Source of the DNA: Bacteroidales bacterium UBA4417
GTDB taxonomy: Bacteria > Bacteroidota > Bacteroidia > Bacteroidales > UBA4417
Length of the DNA stretch: 13,604 bases
Direction of reading: 5' to 3'
Assembly (NCBI GenBank): GCA_002389705.1
Contig: DGQJ01000310.1
Span: forward strand, 1,661 to 15,264
The translations under genes and the position numbers were made by a program. Numbering within the stretch: position 1 is the stretch's first letter; the number at the start of each line of letters is the position of its first letter. The notes below the pieces were generated by a model. It was given only the letters and a program-made list of their open reading frames with translations. It searched no databases and had not been told where the DNA came from. Positions 1-6,642 of the stretch are shown here, piece by piece.

Positions 1-1
1 C

Positions 2-550
2 AGGGAAAAAGGCGATTTCGAAACCAGGAAACCACGCCGCGACAGCGATTCGAATAAGAGTGAGTACAAATCGCGCGAATTTAAACCCCGCGAGTTTAAG
101 CCCCGTGAAAAAAGCAACGATTCGGGATTTGTTCCGCGCGAAAAAAAGGAGTTCAGTAAGGACTTCAGGAAAAATGAGGCACCTGTCCGCGACAGCAGGC
201 CCGGCAGAGAAGAACGGACCGACCGCAGGAAAGTTGAAAAAGTTAAACTTAAACCAGCTACCCGCATCGAAGACCTGAGCGAATACCTGCAGGCGAAAAA
301 AAACACCCCCGAAATTCCGGATACTGTTCTGAATACTTCGCCGGCTGAAACGCAAACACCAGATACAACGAAGCGCGAGCCTTCGAAAGGGAATAAGTTT
401 ACCGAAAAGCGCGACTACCAGGTTGTTCGCACCCGCGAGCTGAGGCCACGCAAAGCCAAAAACACTGACGACAGCAACGCCAAGCCAATATCGAAACCTG
501 ACTCAAAACCGGCAAAGCCCACGATCAATTACGACGACCTTGAAGATTAG
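2..550 (+). CDS. 3' end of a gene encoding a highly charged, disordered tail (unrecognised)
   Basis: A reading frame is open from base 2 to a TAG at 548-550 and contains no ATG, so this is the C-terminal ~182 residues of a protein that starts outside the window. The composition is dominated by Lys, Arg, Glu, Asp, Ser and Pro with few hydrophobics, as in an intrinsically disordered tail. A pentapeptide-like unit (REFKP, REFKP, REK) sits at residues ~25-37. Two slightly more ordered patches, IEDLSEYLQAKK (~88-99) and YQVVRTRELRPRK (~139-151), precede an acidic end, INYDDLED. Such tails occur in Bacteroidota on RNA-binding enzymes (pseudouridine synthases, DEAD-box helicases), but nothing here identifies the catalytic part, so I name no function. 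The gene ends just before a terminator and is probably transcribed apart from priA. Confidence 0.75.
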   Translation, partial: REKGDFETRKPRRDSDSNKSEYKSREFKPREFKPREKSNDSGFVPREKKEFSKDFRKNEAPVRDSRPGREERTDRRKVEKVKLKPATRIEDLSEYLQAKKNTPEIPDTVLNTSPAETQTPDTTKREPSKGNKFTEKRDYQVVRTRELRPRKAKNTDDSNAKPISKPDSKPAKPTINYDDLED

Positions 551-600
551 CACGTATAAATGCCGGATCCGGTTTTTTTAAGTTTTCAGAAAACTGATAC

Positions 601-643
601 AAAAAGCACAAAGGAATTTCGCAACCTCTTTTGTGCCTTTTTT
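601..643 (+). terminator. Intrinsic terminator after the charged-tail gene
   Basis: GCACAAA (606-612) pairs with TTTGTGC (630-636) around a 17-base loop. The stem is flanked by an A-run (601-605) and followed by CTTTTTT (637-643), so it could act in both directions. A shorter palindrome, CCGGATCCGG (563-572), followed by seven T lies just downstream of the stop and could assist. Pairing was done by eye. Confidence 0.6.
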
Positions 644-654
644 ATGATCTAAAA
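637..654 (+). repeat. 18-base direct repeat, copy 1
   Basis: CTTTTTTATGATCTAAAA recurs exactly at 6219-6236. This copy begins with the T-tract of the terminator and lies 79-96 bases before the priA start codon. Confidence 0.7.
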
Positions 655-700
655 TACCCTTTGCCCTGAACACTTCTGAACAGCAGGTAATAAAAATTCC

Positions 701-708
701 TACCTTCG
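701..708 (+). promoter_or_regulatory. Possible -7 element of priA
   Basis: TACCTTCG differs at one position from the Bacteroidota -7 consensus TAnnTTTG and lies 24 bases before the priA ATG. I see no matching TTTG/TTG element at the -33 spacing, so this is a weak call. Confidence 0.35.
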
Positions 709-732
709 CTTTCCAGGATCACTTTAGATAAA

Positions 733-3207
733 ATGCGCACCACCTTATTCGTAAATGTACTACTTCCCTTGCCTGTGGCGGGTTACTTTACCTACCGGGT
801 ACCGTTCGATCTGAACGATGCGGTTGAAACCGGCAAGCGCGTGGTAGTACAATTTGGCAAAAAGAAAGTATATACCGCGCTGATCCATAGCATCACCACC
901 AAAGCGCCTGCCGTCGAAACCAAGTATATCCTGGGGGTGCTCGACCTGCAACCCATTGCCAACGAATTTCAGTTTAAGCTTTGGGAATGGATGGCATCGT
1001 ACTATTGCTGTACGGTTGGCGAGGTAATGAACGCGGCCCTGCCTGCTGCCCTCAAACTGGCCAGCGAATCGAAAATACGAATAGTTCCGGGAATTGAATT
1101 CAGCGAGAAAATCCTTTCCGAAAAAGAATATAACCTGCTTCGTGCCTTGCAGGAAAACGGGGCGTTATCCATTTCGGATGCTTCGCGCTTTGCCGACCTG
1201 GTAAAAATTATCCCGCTGATTCATAACCTGATCGAAAAAGGCTACATCGTAACTGAGGAAGAAGTGCGCGAGCGTTTTACCCCGAAAACACTGTCGTTTA
1301 TAAAGCTTACGGACGCCTACAGCAGCGAGGATCAACTTCAGGTATTGTACGATAAACTCGAGAAAAAGGCTCCGAAACAACTCGATTTGCTTATCGAATA
1401 CATTCAACTTTCGAAAATCATGTCGAACCACCCGGTGGAGGTTTCGCGAAAGGACCTGTTTGCCAGGATCGACGATGCAGCAGGCAAATTCAAGGCGCTG
1501 GAGAAAAAGGGCGTTTTCGAAGAATATGATAAAGAAATAAGCAGGCTGAATTACCGGCAGGCCACGCATTCAGCCGCTGATATAGACCTCACTGCCGAGC
1601 AGCAGCGGGCTATGCAGGAAATATCAGCAGCATTCGAAACCAAAAATGTTACCTTACTGCATGGGGTAACCTCCAGCGGCAAGACCGAAATTTACATAAA
1701 ACTCATCCGGCAAACCCTGGATGAAGGCAAACAGGTGTTGTACCTGCTTCCCGAAATAGCGCTCACTACCCAGATCATCAACCGCCTGCAAAAATATTTC
1801 GGCAACGAGGTTGGGGTATACCATTCAAAATACAACGAAAACGAAAGGGTCGAAATATGGCAGCATGTTTCGGGTACCGGGGCATCTACTTTTAATGTGT
1901 TGCTCGGGGCGCGCTCGGCTATGTTTCTGCCTTTTAATAACCTGGGGCTTATTATCATTGACGAGGAGCACGATGCCTCGTACAAACAATACGATCCGGC
2001 CCCGCGCTATAATGCCCGCGACACCGCTATTTTCCTGGCATCCATGCATGGCGCAAAAGTATTGCTGGGTTCGGCTACGCCATCCATCGAAAGTTTTTAT
2101 AATGCCAGCCAGGGGAAATACGGGCTAACCACTTTATCGGAGCGTTTTGGTGGGTTACTGATGCCCCAGATAAAACTGGTAAATCTGAAGGAAGAGTACC
2201 GTAAAAAAACGATGCAATCTGTTTTCTCCTCGGTGCTCATCCGCGAAATTGAAGCTGCCCTGGCTGTAAAGGAGCAAGTGATACTTTTTCAGAACAGGCG
2301 CGGTTTTTCGCTGCATATTGAGTGTGAAAACTGCAGCTGGATACCGCATTGTGTACAGTGCGATGTTTCGCTGGTGTATCACAAAAAACAAAACCAGCTC
2401 AGGTGCCACTATTGTGGTTATACAATGCGTATACCCGAAAAATGCCCCGATTGCGGCCACACGCACCTGGTAATGAAAGGTTTCGGAACCGAAAAAATTG
2501 AGGAAGAGCTTTCGCTGATTATTCCTTTGGCACGGATTGCCCGCATGGACCTGGACAGCACGCGTACCCGTTTTGCCCACCAGAAAATGATTGCCGCTTT
2601 CGAAGAACGCAAAATCGACATCCTGGTCGGAACACAGATGGTAACCAAGGGACTTGATTTTGATCATGTGAGCCTGGTGGGTATTTTAAATGCCGACAGC
2701 CTGCTGTCGTATCCCGATTTCAGGGCTTTTGAACGCGGGTTCCAGCTTATGGCACAGGTGGCCGGCCGTGCCGGGCGTAAAAACAGGCAGGGCCAGGTGC
2801 TTATACAGGCTTATAACCCATCGCACCACATCCTTTCGATGGTACTGGATCATAATTATGAAGCCATGTACCTGAGCCAGCTGGCCGAAAGGGAAAGATT
2901 TAACTACCCGCCTTTCTGCCGTATAGTTCAGCTTTCGCTCAGGCATGTGGATGCAAATGTGATCAATAAGGCTGCCGACGAATTGGCTAAAAAACTTCGC
3001 TCACTTTTTGGCAAACGTGTGCTGGGACCCGAATATCCAAGCGTATCGCGTATCAGGAACCAGTACCTGAAAAATATACTTGTCAAGTTCGAAAAAGGTA
3101 TTGCCTTGCCCAAGGCTAAGGACGAAATCCGGAATGCTATCGCTAAACTCAATGCCCTGCCCGAATATAAAGCAGTTCGGGTGGTGATTGATGTTGACCC
3201 GGTGTAG
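733..3207 (+). CDS. priA: Primosomal protein N' (replication restart helicase PriA)
   Basis: PriA binds abandoned replication forks, unwinds the lagging arm 3'-5' and loads the replicative helicase. At 824 residues this is full length. The N-terminal DNA-binding domain begins with LFVNVLLPLPVAGYFTYRVP. Walker A is GVTSSGKT (311-318), the DEEH box is 410-413, and GSATPSIES marks motif III. The zinc-binding insertion carries paired Cys from residue 531 on (CENC, CVQC, CHYC, CPDC). Motif V (VGTQMVTKGLDF) and motif VI (QVAGRAGR) follow, so all catalytic elements are intact. The ATG at 733 gives the usual PriA N-terminus. A terminator separates it from the upstream gene and a 319-base gap follows it, which suggests a single-gene transcript. 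Confidence 0.98.
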   Translation: MRTTLFVNVLLPLPVAGYFTYRVPFDLNDAVETGKRVVVQFGKKKVYTALIHSITTKAPAVETKYILGVLDLQPIANEFQFKLWEWMASYYCCTVGEVMNAALPAALKLASESKIRIVPGIEFSEKILSEKEYNLLRALQENGALSISDASRFADLVKIIPLIHNLIEKGYIVTEEEVRERFTPKTLSFIKLTDAYSSEDQLQVLYDKLEKKAPKQLDLLIEYIQLSKIMSNHPVEVSRKDLFARIDDAAGKFKALEKKGVFEEYDKEISRLNYRQATHSAADIDLTAEQQRAMQEISAAFETKNVTLLHGVTSSGKTEIYIKLIRQTLDEGKQVLYLLPEIALTTQIINRLQKYFGNEVGVYHSKYNENERVEIWQHVSGTGASTFNVLLGARSAMFLPFNNLGLIIIDEEHDASYKQYDPAPRYNARDTAIFLASMHGAKVLLGSATPSIESFYNASQGKYGLTTLSERFGGLLMPQIKLVNLKEEYRKKTMQSVFSSVLIREIEAALAVKEQVILFQNRRGFSLHIECENCSWIPHCVQCDVSLVYHKKQNQLRCHYCGYTMRIPEKCPDCGHTHLVMKGFGTEKIEEELSLIIPLARIARMDLDSTRTRFAHQKMIAAFEERKIDILVGTQMVTKGLDFDHVSLVGILNADSLLSYPDFRAFERGFQLMAQVAGRAGRKNRQGQVLIQAYNPSHHILSMVLDHNYEAMYLSQLAERERFNYPPFCRIVQLSLRHVDANVINKAADELAKKLRSLFGKRVLGPEYPSVSRIRNQYLKNILVKFEKGIALPKAKDEIRNAIAKLNALPEYKAVRVVIDVDPV

Positions 3208-3526
3208 GAACTGAAAACAGGTGTGTTTTAAGAAATAGGGTTGTAGCACATATTGAAATTAAAACAATAAGTGTGTAGGATCCGAGTTTGGTTTTGGTCA
3301 GGCTATCAGATTCAGTTTTCCGGTAGCTTAACTGAATATCATGAATTAATTATTCCTTCTTTTTGAAACTGCAATTTTACCTGCTGACTTAAAAATGAGC
3401 GTGATAATAGTTTGCAAAACGCTGCTTCATTTTTTTAATTAATCCAAACAAAGAACAATTTCGACGGTTTAAAATATAGAATTAAATTAAATAAAACTAT
3501 ATTTGTAACAACAAACATTCTGATAA
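3208..3526. other. AT-rich intergenic region between priA and the sensor kinase
   Basis: No convincing gene is present. It holds a weak hairpin right after priA (AAAACA 3214-3219 with TGTTTT 3224-3229), which could be a poor terminator. There is also a perfect 8-base-pair hairpin, ATTCAGTT (3310-3317) with AACTGAAT (3330-3337), of unknown role. The promoter of the kinase gene lies at the right end. The last ~150 bases are strongly AT-rich. Confidence 0.6.
3498..3505 (+). promoter_or_regulatory. -7 promoter element of the sensor kinase gene
   Basis: TATATTTG matches the Bacteroidota -7 consensus TAnnTTTG exactly and lies 21 bases before the proposed TTG start. That implies a very short 5' leader. 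No clear -33 TTTG is visible upstream. Confidence 0.55.
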
Positions 3527-5512
3527 TTGAGAAGAATTATTCTGGTTTTTGTTTTTATCCTTAACGTATGGGCAAGCCTGGCCCAGGATCAGACTTTTCA
3601 ACAAAAAGCAAACAGCTTTATTCAGCCGGGAGTAACAGATTATAAGGAAATAAAAGCATTCTTTCGGCCTTACAGAAGAGATACAGCCAAATTATCAAAT
3701 GCCTTAAATATGGCTATCGCTAAAAAGGCAGTGGTTATACAGGCTTTTCTTTATAATGAACTGGGAACTTTTTACCGGGATATTTCCGATTATAAAAAAT
3801 CAAAAGATTACCATACGAAAGCGCTGATTCTTGCAAAGCAAACAAAGAACATTTATCTGGAAATAGCCGCATACAATATGCTTGGGGTTGTATACCGCCG
3901 CATCGATTCCATTAAACCTGCCATTGATAACCACCAGAATGCACTGAACCTGGTGAATTCATTAAAAAATAAAGATGATGAAATATTAAAAAGCCAGGCC
4001 ATATCGCTGAATAGCCTGGGCAATGTATTTTTAACACTCAACCAGTTTGAAATGGCAAAGGAAAATTTTGTCACATCGCTGGAAATTGAAAAAAAACTGA
4101 ATAATAACCTGGGGCTGGCAATCAATTACCAGAATATCGGAGGGGTTTTCGAGAGCCAGGATCAGTTGGATTCAGCCATGGTTAATTACAAAAAGTCATT
4201 GGCGATAAACGAAAAGATTGATTCGGACCTGGGAAGGATGATCTGCAACAACAGCATCGGCCAGGTACTCCTGAAACAAAACCGGCCTAAAGAAGCATTC
4301 GATTATATTAATCCTACCATTGAGATTGCTGAAAAACTGGGCGACGATTTTTACACGGCATCTTCGTACATAAACCTGGGCTGGGCTTATTTCGAACTAC
4401 GCGATAATGTAAAGGGTAAGAGGTTTATAAACAAAGGACTCGAGCTCTCGAAAAACAGAAACTATATTTCTTACATATCTTCAGCCTATTTATTATTGTC
4501 GCAAATAGCAAAATCGGAGAGAGATTTCCAAACGGCATTGAAATATAAAGACCTGCATATTGAATACAAAGAGAAACTGGCGAGCGATAAAAACTTGAAA
4601 TATCTTTTTGACCTGATCTCGAAATATGAAAACGAGCGCAAAGAAAATATGCTGAAGCTGAAAGATAAAGAGTTAAAAATCAGCAGGCTGATGATTTACA
4701 AAACCAATACGCAAAAGAAATTTTTGTTTGTCGGGCTTTTGCTCTTGTCAATATTGGGAGTGGTACTGTTTTACCAAAACAGGTTAAAAAAGATTAACAA
4801 TGCAAAATTGGCTGCATTAAATAATGATCTGGTTGAGGCAAATAAAGTTAGAACAAAGTTTTTTTCAATACTGAACCACGATTTACGGGCTCCTGTAGCA
4901 AGTATAATCCAGTTTCTGCATTTTCAAAAGGATTGTCCCGAAATGCTTGATGATGAATTAAAAGAAAGTTTTGAGAATAAAACACTGGTAGCTGCTGAGA
5001 ATCTTTTGCATAATATGGAAGATTTGTTGCTGTGGAGCAAGGGACAAATGGAAGGGTTTAAGCCGCAGATGCAAAATATTGAGGTCAACACACTCTTTGC
5101 CGATATTCAAAGCATGTACAACCTCAATTCGCAGTACCAATTCGTATACATCAATACAGGGTTGATCAGCGTATTTTCAGATGAAAATTTCCTGAAAACC
5201 ATCATGCGGAATTTAACCAGCAATGCAATTAAGGCCTTGAATAACAGAACGGAAGGTGTTATTACCTGGAAAGCTGAACTGGTTGACAACCATACGGTTT
5301 TGTCAATAACCGATAATGGCGTTGGCGCAAAACCCGAACAATTCAGGGCATTGTACGACGATAAAGCTGAAGTGGGCTCAAAATCAGGTTTGGGATTGCA
5401 CCTGATCAGGGATTTGGCAAAACTTATACAATGCACGATCCGGGTAAATTCGAAGCCGGCAGAGGGCACAGAAATTTCCCTGATTTTTAACAGGCCGGCT
5501 GATCATGCCTGA
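3527..5512 (+). CDS. TPR-containing membrane sensor histidine kinase
   Basis: This 661-residue kinase probably senses a signal outside the cytoplasmic membrane and autophosphorylates. A signal peptide (residues 1-19, ending SLA before QDQ) is followed by about six tetratricopeptide-type repeats (~60-350), such as YNELGTFYRDISDYKKSKDY. A coiled linker follows, then one membrane helix (~399-418) and a second short coil. The H-box is FFSILNHDLRAP with phospho-acceptor His451. The ATPase part has an N-box (NLTSNA, 562-567), G1 (DNGVG, 596-600) and G2 (SGLGLHL, ~620-626). The start is TTG: a TAA lies directly upstream and the first internal ATG would remove the signal peptide. No receiver domain or response regulator is present in the window. 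The gene is visibly more AT-rich than priA. The TPR/kinase assignment is firm; the ligand and partner are unknown. Confidence 0.93.
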   Translation: MRRIILVFVFILNVWASLAQDQTFQQKANSFIQPGVTDYKEIKAFFRPYRRDTAKLSNALNMAIAKKAVVIQAFLYNELGTFYRDISDYKKSKDYHTKALILAKQTKNIYLEIAAYNMLGVVYRRIDSIKPAIDNHQNALNLVNSLKNKDDEILKSQAISLNSLGNVFLTLNQFEMAKENFVTSLEIEKKLNNNLGLAINYQNIGGVFESQDQLDSAMVNYKKSLAINEKIDSDLGRMICNNSIGQVLLKQNRPKEAFDYINPTIEIAEKLGDDFYTASSYINLGWAYFELRDNVKGKRFINKGLELSKNRNYISYISSAYLLLSQIAKSERDFQTALKYKDLHIEYKEKLASDKNLKYLFDLISKYENERKENMLKLKDKELKISRLMIYKTNTQKKFLFVGLLLLSILGVVLFYQNRLKKINNAKLAALNNDLVEANKVRTKFFSILNHDLRAPVASIIQFLHFQKDCPEMLDDELKESFENKTLVAAENLLHNMEDLLLWSKGQMEGFKPQMQNIEVNTLFADIQSMYNLNSQYQFVYINTGLISVFSDENFLKTIMRNLTSNAIKALNNRTEGVITWKAELVDNHTVLSITDNGVGAKPEQFRALYDDKAEVGSKSGLGLHLIRDLAKLIQCTIRVNSKPAEGTEISLIFNRPADHA

Positions 5513-5528
5513 AATTCAGATGGAAGGA

Positions 5529-5566
5529 TTTTAGCTGAAGAAGTTATAACCTGAAGCAGCTTAAAA
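5529..5566. terminator. Possible bidirectional terminator between converging genes
   Basis: TTTTAGCTG (5529-5537) pairs with CAGCTTAAAA (5557-5566) as a 5-base-pair core with A/T flanks and one mismatch, between the two converging stop codons. The stem is weak. Its right arm covers the stop of the deoxynucleoside kinase gene. Confidence 0.35.
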
Positions 5567-6181
5567 CAATCCGTGTAAATTAGCCTGTACGCCTTCAATA
5601 ATTTTTCCGAGATCTTCGGGATTATCCTGGAAGTTGATATTATCCACATCAAAAATCAGCAGCTTGCCGGCGGTATAGCTGTTAATCCAGTTTTCGTAGC
5701 GTTCGTTCAGGCTTTTCAGGTAATCGAGGCGGATGGAGGCTTCGTAATCGCGGCCGCGTTTCTGAATGTTTCTCACCAGGGTTGGCACATCGGCACGCAG
5801 GTAAATCAGCAGGTCAGGGGGTTGGATAAAAGTGGCCATGAGCTCGAACAACGACTGGTAATTTTCAAAATCACGGGTTGTCATCAGGTTCATGGTGTGC
5901 AGGTTGGGCGCGAAGATATGTGCATCTTCGTAAATGGTGCGGTCCTGTATTACATTTTTCCCGCTTCTCCTGATATCCACAATCTGCCTGAAACGGCTGT
6001 TGAGGAAATAAATCTGCAGGTTGAACGACCAGCGTTGCATATCTTCGTAAAAACTGGGGAGATACGGGTTGGTATCTACGTCTTCGTAATGTGGCTGCCA
6101 GCCAAAGTGCTTGGCCAGTAATCCCGAAAGGGTTGTCTTGCCTGATCCTATATTCCCTGCTATTGCGATATGCATTCCCAT
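5561..6181 (-). CDS. Deoxynucleoside kinase (dNK/dGK-type)
   Basis: This enzyme phosphorylates deoxynucleosides (purine or pyrimidine) at the 5' position with ATP in the cytosolic salvage pathway. The 206-residue length suits the family. The P-loop GNIGSGKTT is at 9-17. The substrate-binding DRTIYED, equivalent to the DRS/ERS motif, is at 80-86. The arginine-rich LID, KRGRDYE, is at 141-147. The substrate preference cannot be told from these motifs. The start at 6181 gives MGMHIAIAGN; the second Met (start at 6175) matches the usual family N-terminus and is equally likely. Downstream it converges with the sensor kinase. Upstream, the same strand carries GH3, but 461 bases of repeat-rich spacer make co-transcription doubtful. 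A weak promoter candidate (TAATTTAG, 6210-6203) lies just ahead. Confidence 0.93.
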   Translation of the reverse strand: MGMHIAIAGNIGSGKTTLSGLLAKHFGWQPHYEDVDTNPYLPSFYEDMQRWSFNLQIYFLNSRFRQIVDIRRSGKNVIQDRTIYEDAHIFAPNLHTMNLMTTRDFENYQSLFELMATFIQPPDLLIYLRADVPTLVRNIQKRGRDYEASIRLDYLKSLNERYENWINSYTAGKLLIFDVDNINFQDNPEDLGKIIEGVQANLHGLF

Positions 6182-6218
6182 AAGTTCAATTGTATGATTC
6201 AGCTAAATTATTAAGAAT

Positions 6219-6236
6219 CTTTTTTATGATCTAAAA
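6219..6236 (+). repeat. 18-base direct repeat, copy 2
   Basis: CTTTTTTATGATCTAAAA is identical to 637-654. Read on the minus strand it begins TTTTAG, which lies 20 bases upstream of a TAATTTAG sequence (6210-6203), so this copy may overlap the -33 region of the deoxynucleoside kinase promoter. Confidence 0.7.
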
Positions 6237-6296
6237 CTTTTACGTTTTGTTGATAACTCGTTAACCGTACGATTGGTCTTAATGATTTTGTTTCTG

Positions 6297-6331
6297 CCAC
6301 GGAGGCACGGAGGGCACGGAGGGCACGGAGG
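6297..6331. repeat. GGAG-rich tandem repeat (CACGGAGG units)
   Basis: Four copies of CACGGAGG follow one another with spacings of 8, 9 and 9 bases (starting at 6298, 6306, 6315 and 6324), preceded by one C. They are followed by TTCACTGAG. The array is nearly complementary to 6440-6474. Confidence 0.85.
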
Positions 6332-6474
6332 TTCACTGAGATATACGTTTACTGATTGTTTCTTAGTGTTCCGATTGCCTTAGTGGTTTCTTTTTTTGAA
6401 ATACAAAAGGCCACAATGAAAATTTTTTTTTCTCTTCTTACTCCGTGTTCCTCAGTGCTCTCTGTGTCTCCGTG
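6297..6474. repeat. Long imperfect inverted repeat (~35-base arms)
   Basis: The reverse complement of 6440-6474 begins CCACGGAGACACAGAGAGCA. It aligns with 6297-6331 over ~35 bases with about five to seven differences and one single-base gap. The loop between the arms is about 108 bases. The second 88-base unit (arm ~6528-6562) is a further, weaker partner for the same left arm. Alignment was done by hand. Confidence 0.7.
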
Positions 6475-6609
6475 GTTTTATTTTGAAACACAAGAGGCAT
6501 AAATGGAATATTACTTTTTCTCTTTTTTCTCGGTGTTCCTCAGAACTCTCTGTGTCTCTGTGGTTTTATTTTGAAACACAAAAGGCATAAAAGCAAAATT
6601 CTCTTTTCT
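6361..6609. repeat. Three-copy tandem repeat with 88-base period
   Basis: Copies at 6431-6518 and 6519-6606 match at about 75 of 88 positions by hand alignment. Both share GTGTTCCTCAG, CTCTCTGTGTCTC, TGGTTTTATTTTGAAACACA and AGGCATAAA in the same order. A more diverged and shorter copy at 6361-6430 keeps GTGTTCC, TAGTGGTTT, TTTGAAATACAAAAGGC and A-rich ends, with ~8 bases missing. No open frame runs through the units, so they look non-coding. Confidence 0.85.
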
Positions 6610-6642
6610 CCATGATTTTCTTCTGAACGGCACAGGAATTAT

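Larger units (their letters stand above)
6182..6642. other. 461-base repeat-rich intergenic region
   Basis: No protein-coding gene is apparent. From left to right it holds the upstream region of the deoxynucleoside kinase gene, an exact 18-base repeat also found near priA, a DnaA-box-like 9-mer TGTTGATAA (6248-6256), a GGAG-rich tandem array and a degenerate tandem repeat of ~88-base period. The spacer ends just before the GH3 stop codon. Confidence 0.75.

Noticed and set aside
60..278. 72-codon ATG frame at the left end
   Set aside because: It overlaps in another frame the longer open stretch 2-550, which has the biased, protein-like composition and ends just before a terminator.
1165..1569. 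134-codon minus-strand frame inside priA
   Set aside because: It lies wholly within the well-supported priA coding sequence, has no recognisable domain and looks like a shadow of priA codons.
2155..2667. 170-codon minus-strand frame inside priA
   Set aside because: It is antisense to the zinc-binding and helicase motifs of priA; the composition is that of a reverse-complement shadow.
6297..6331. Possible CRISPR array
   Set aside because: The repeat unit is only 8-9 bases with no spacers, and no cas genes are present.
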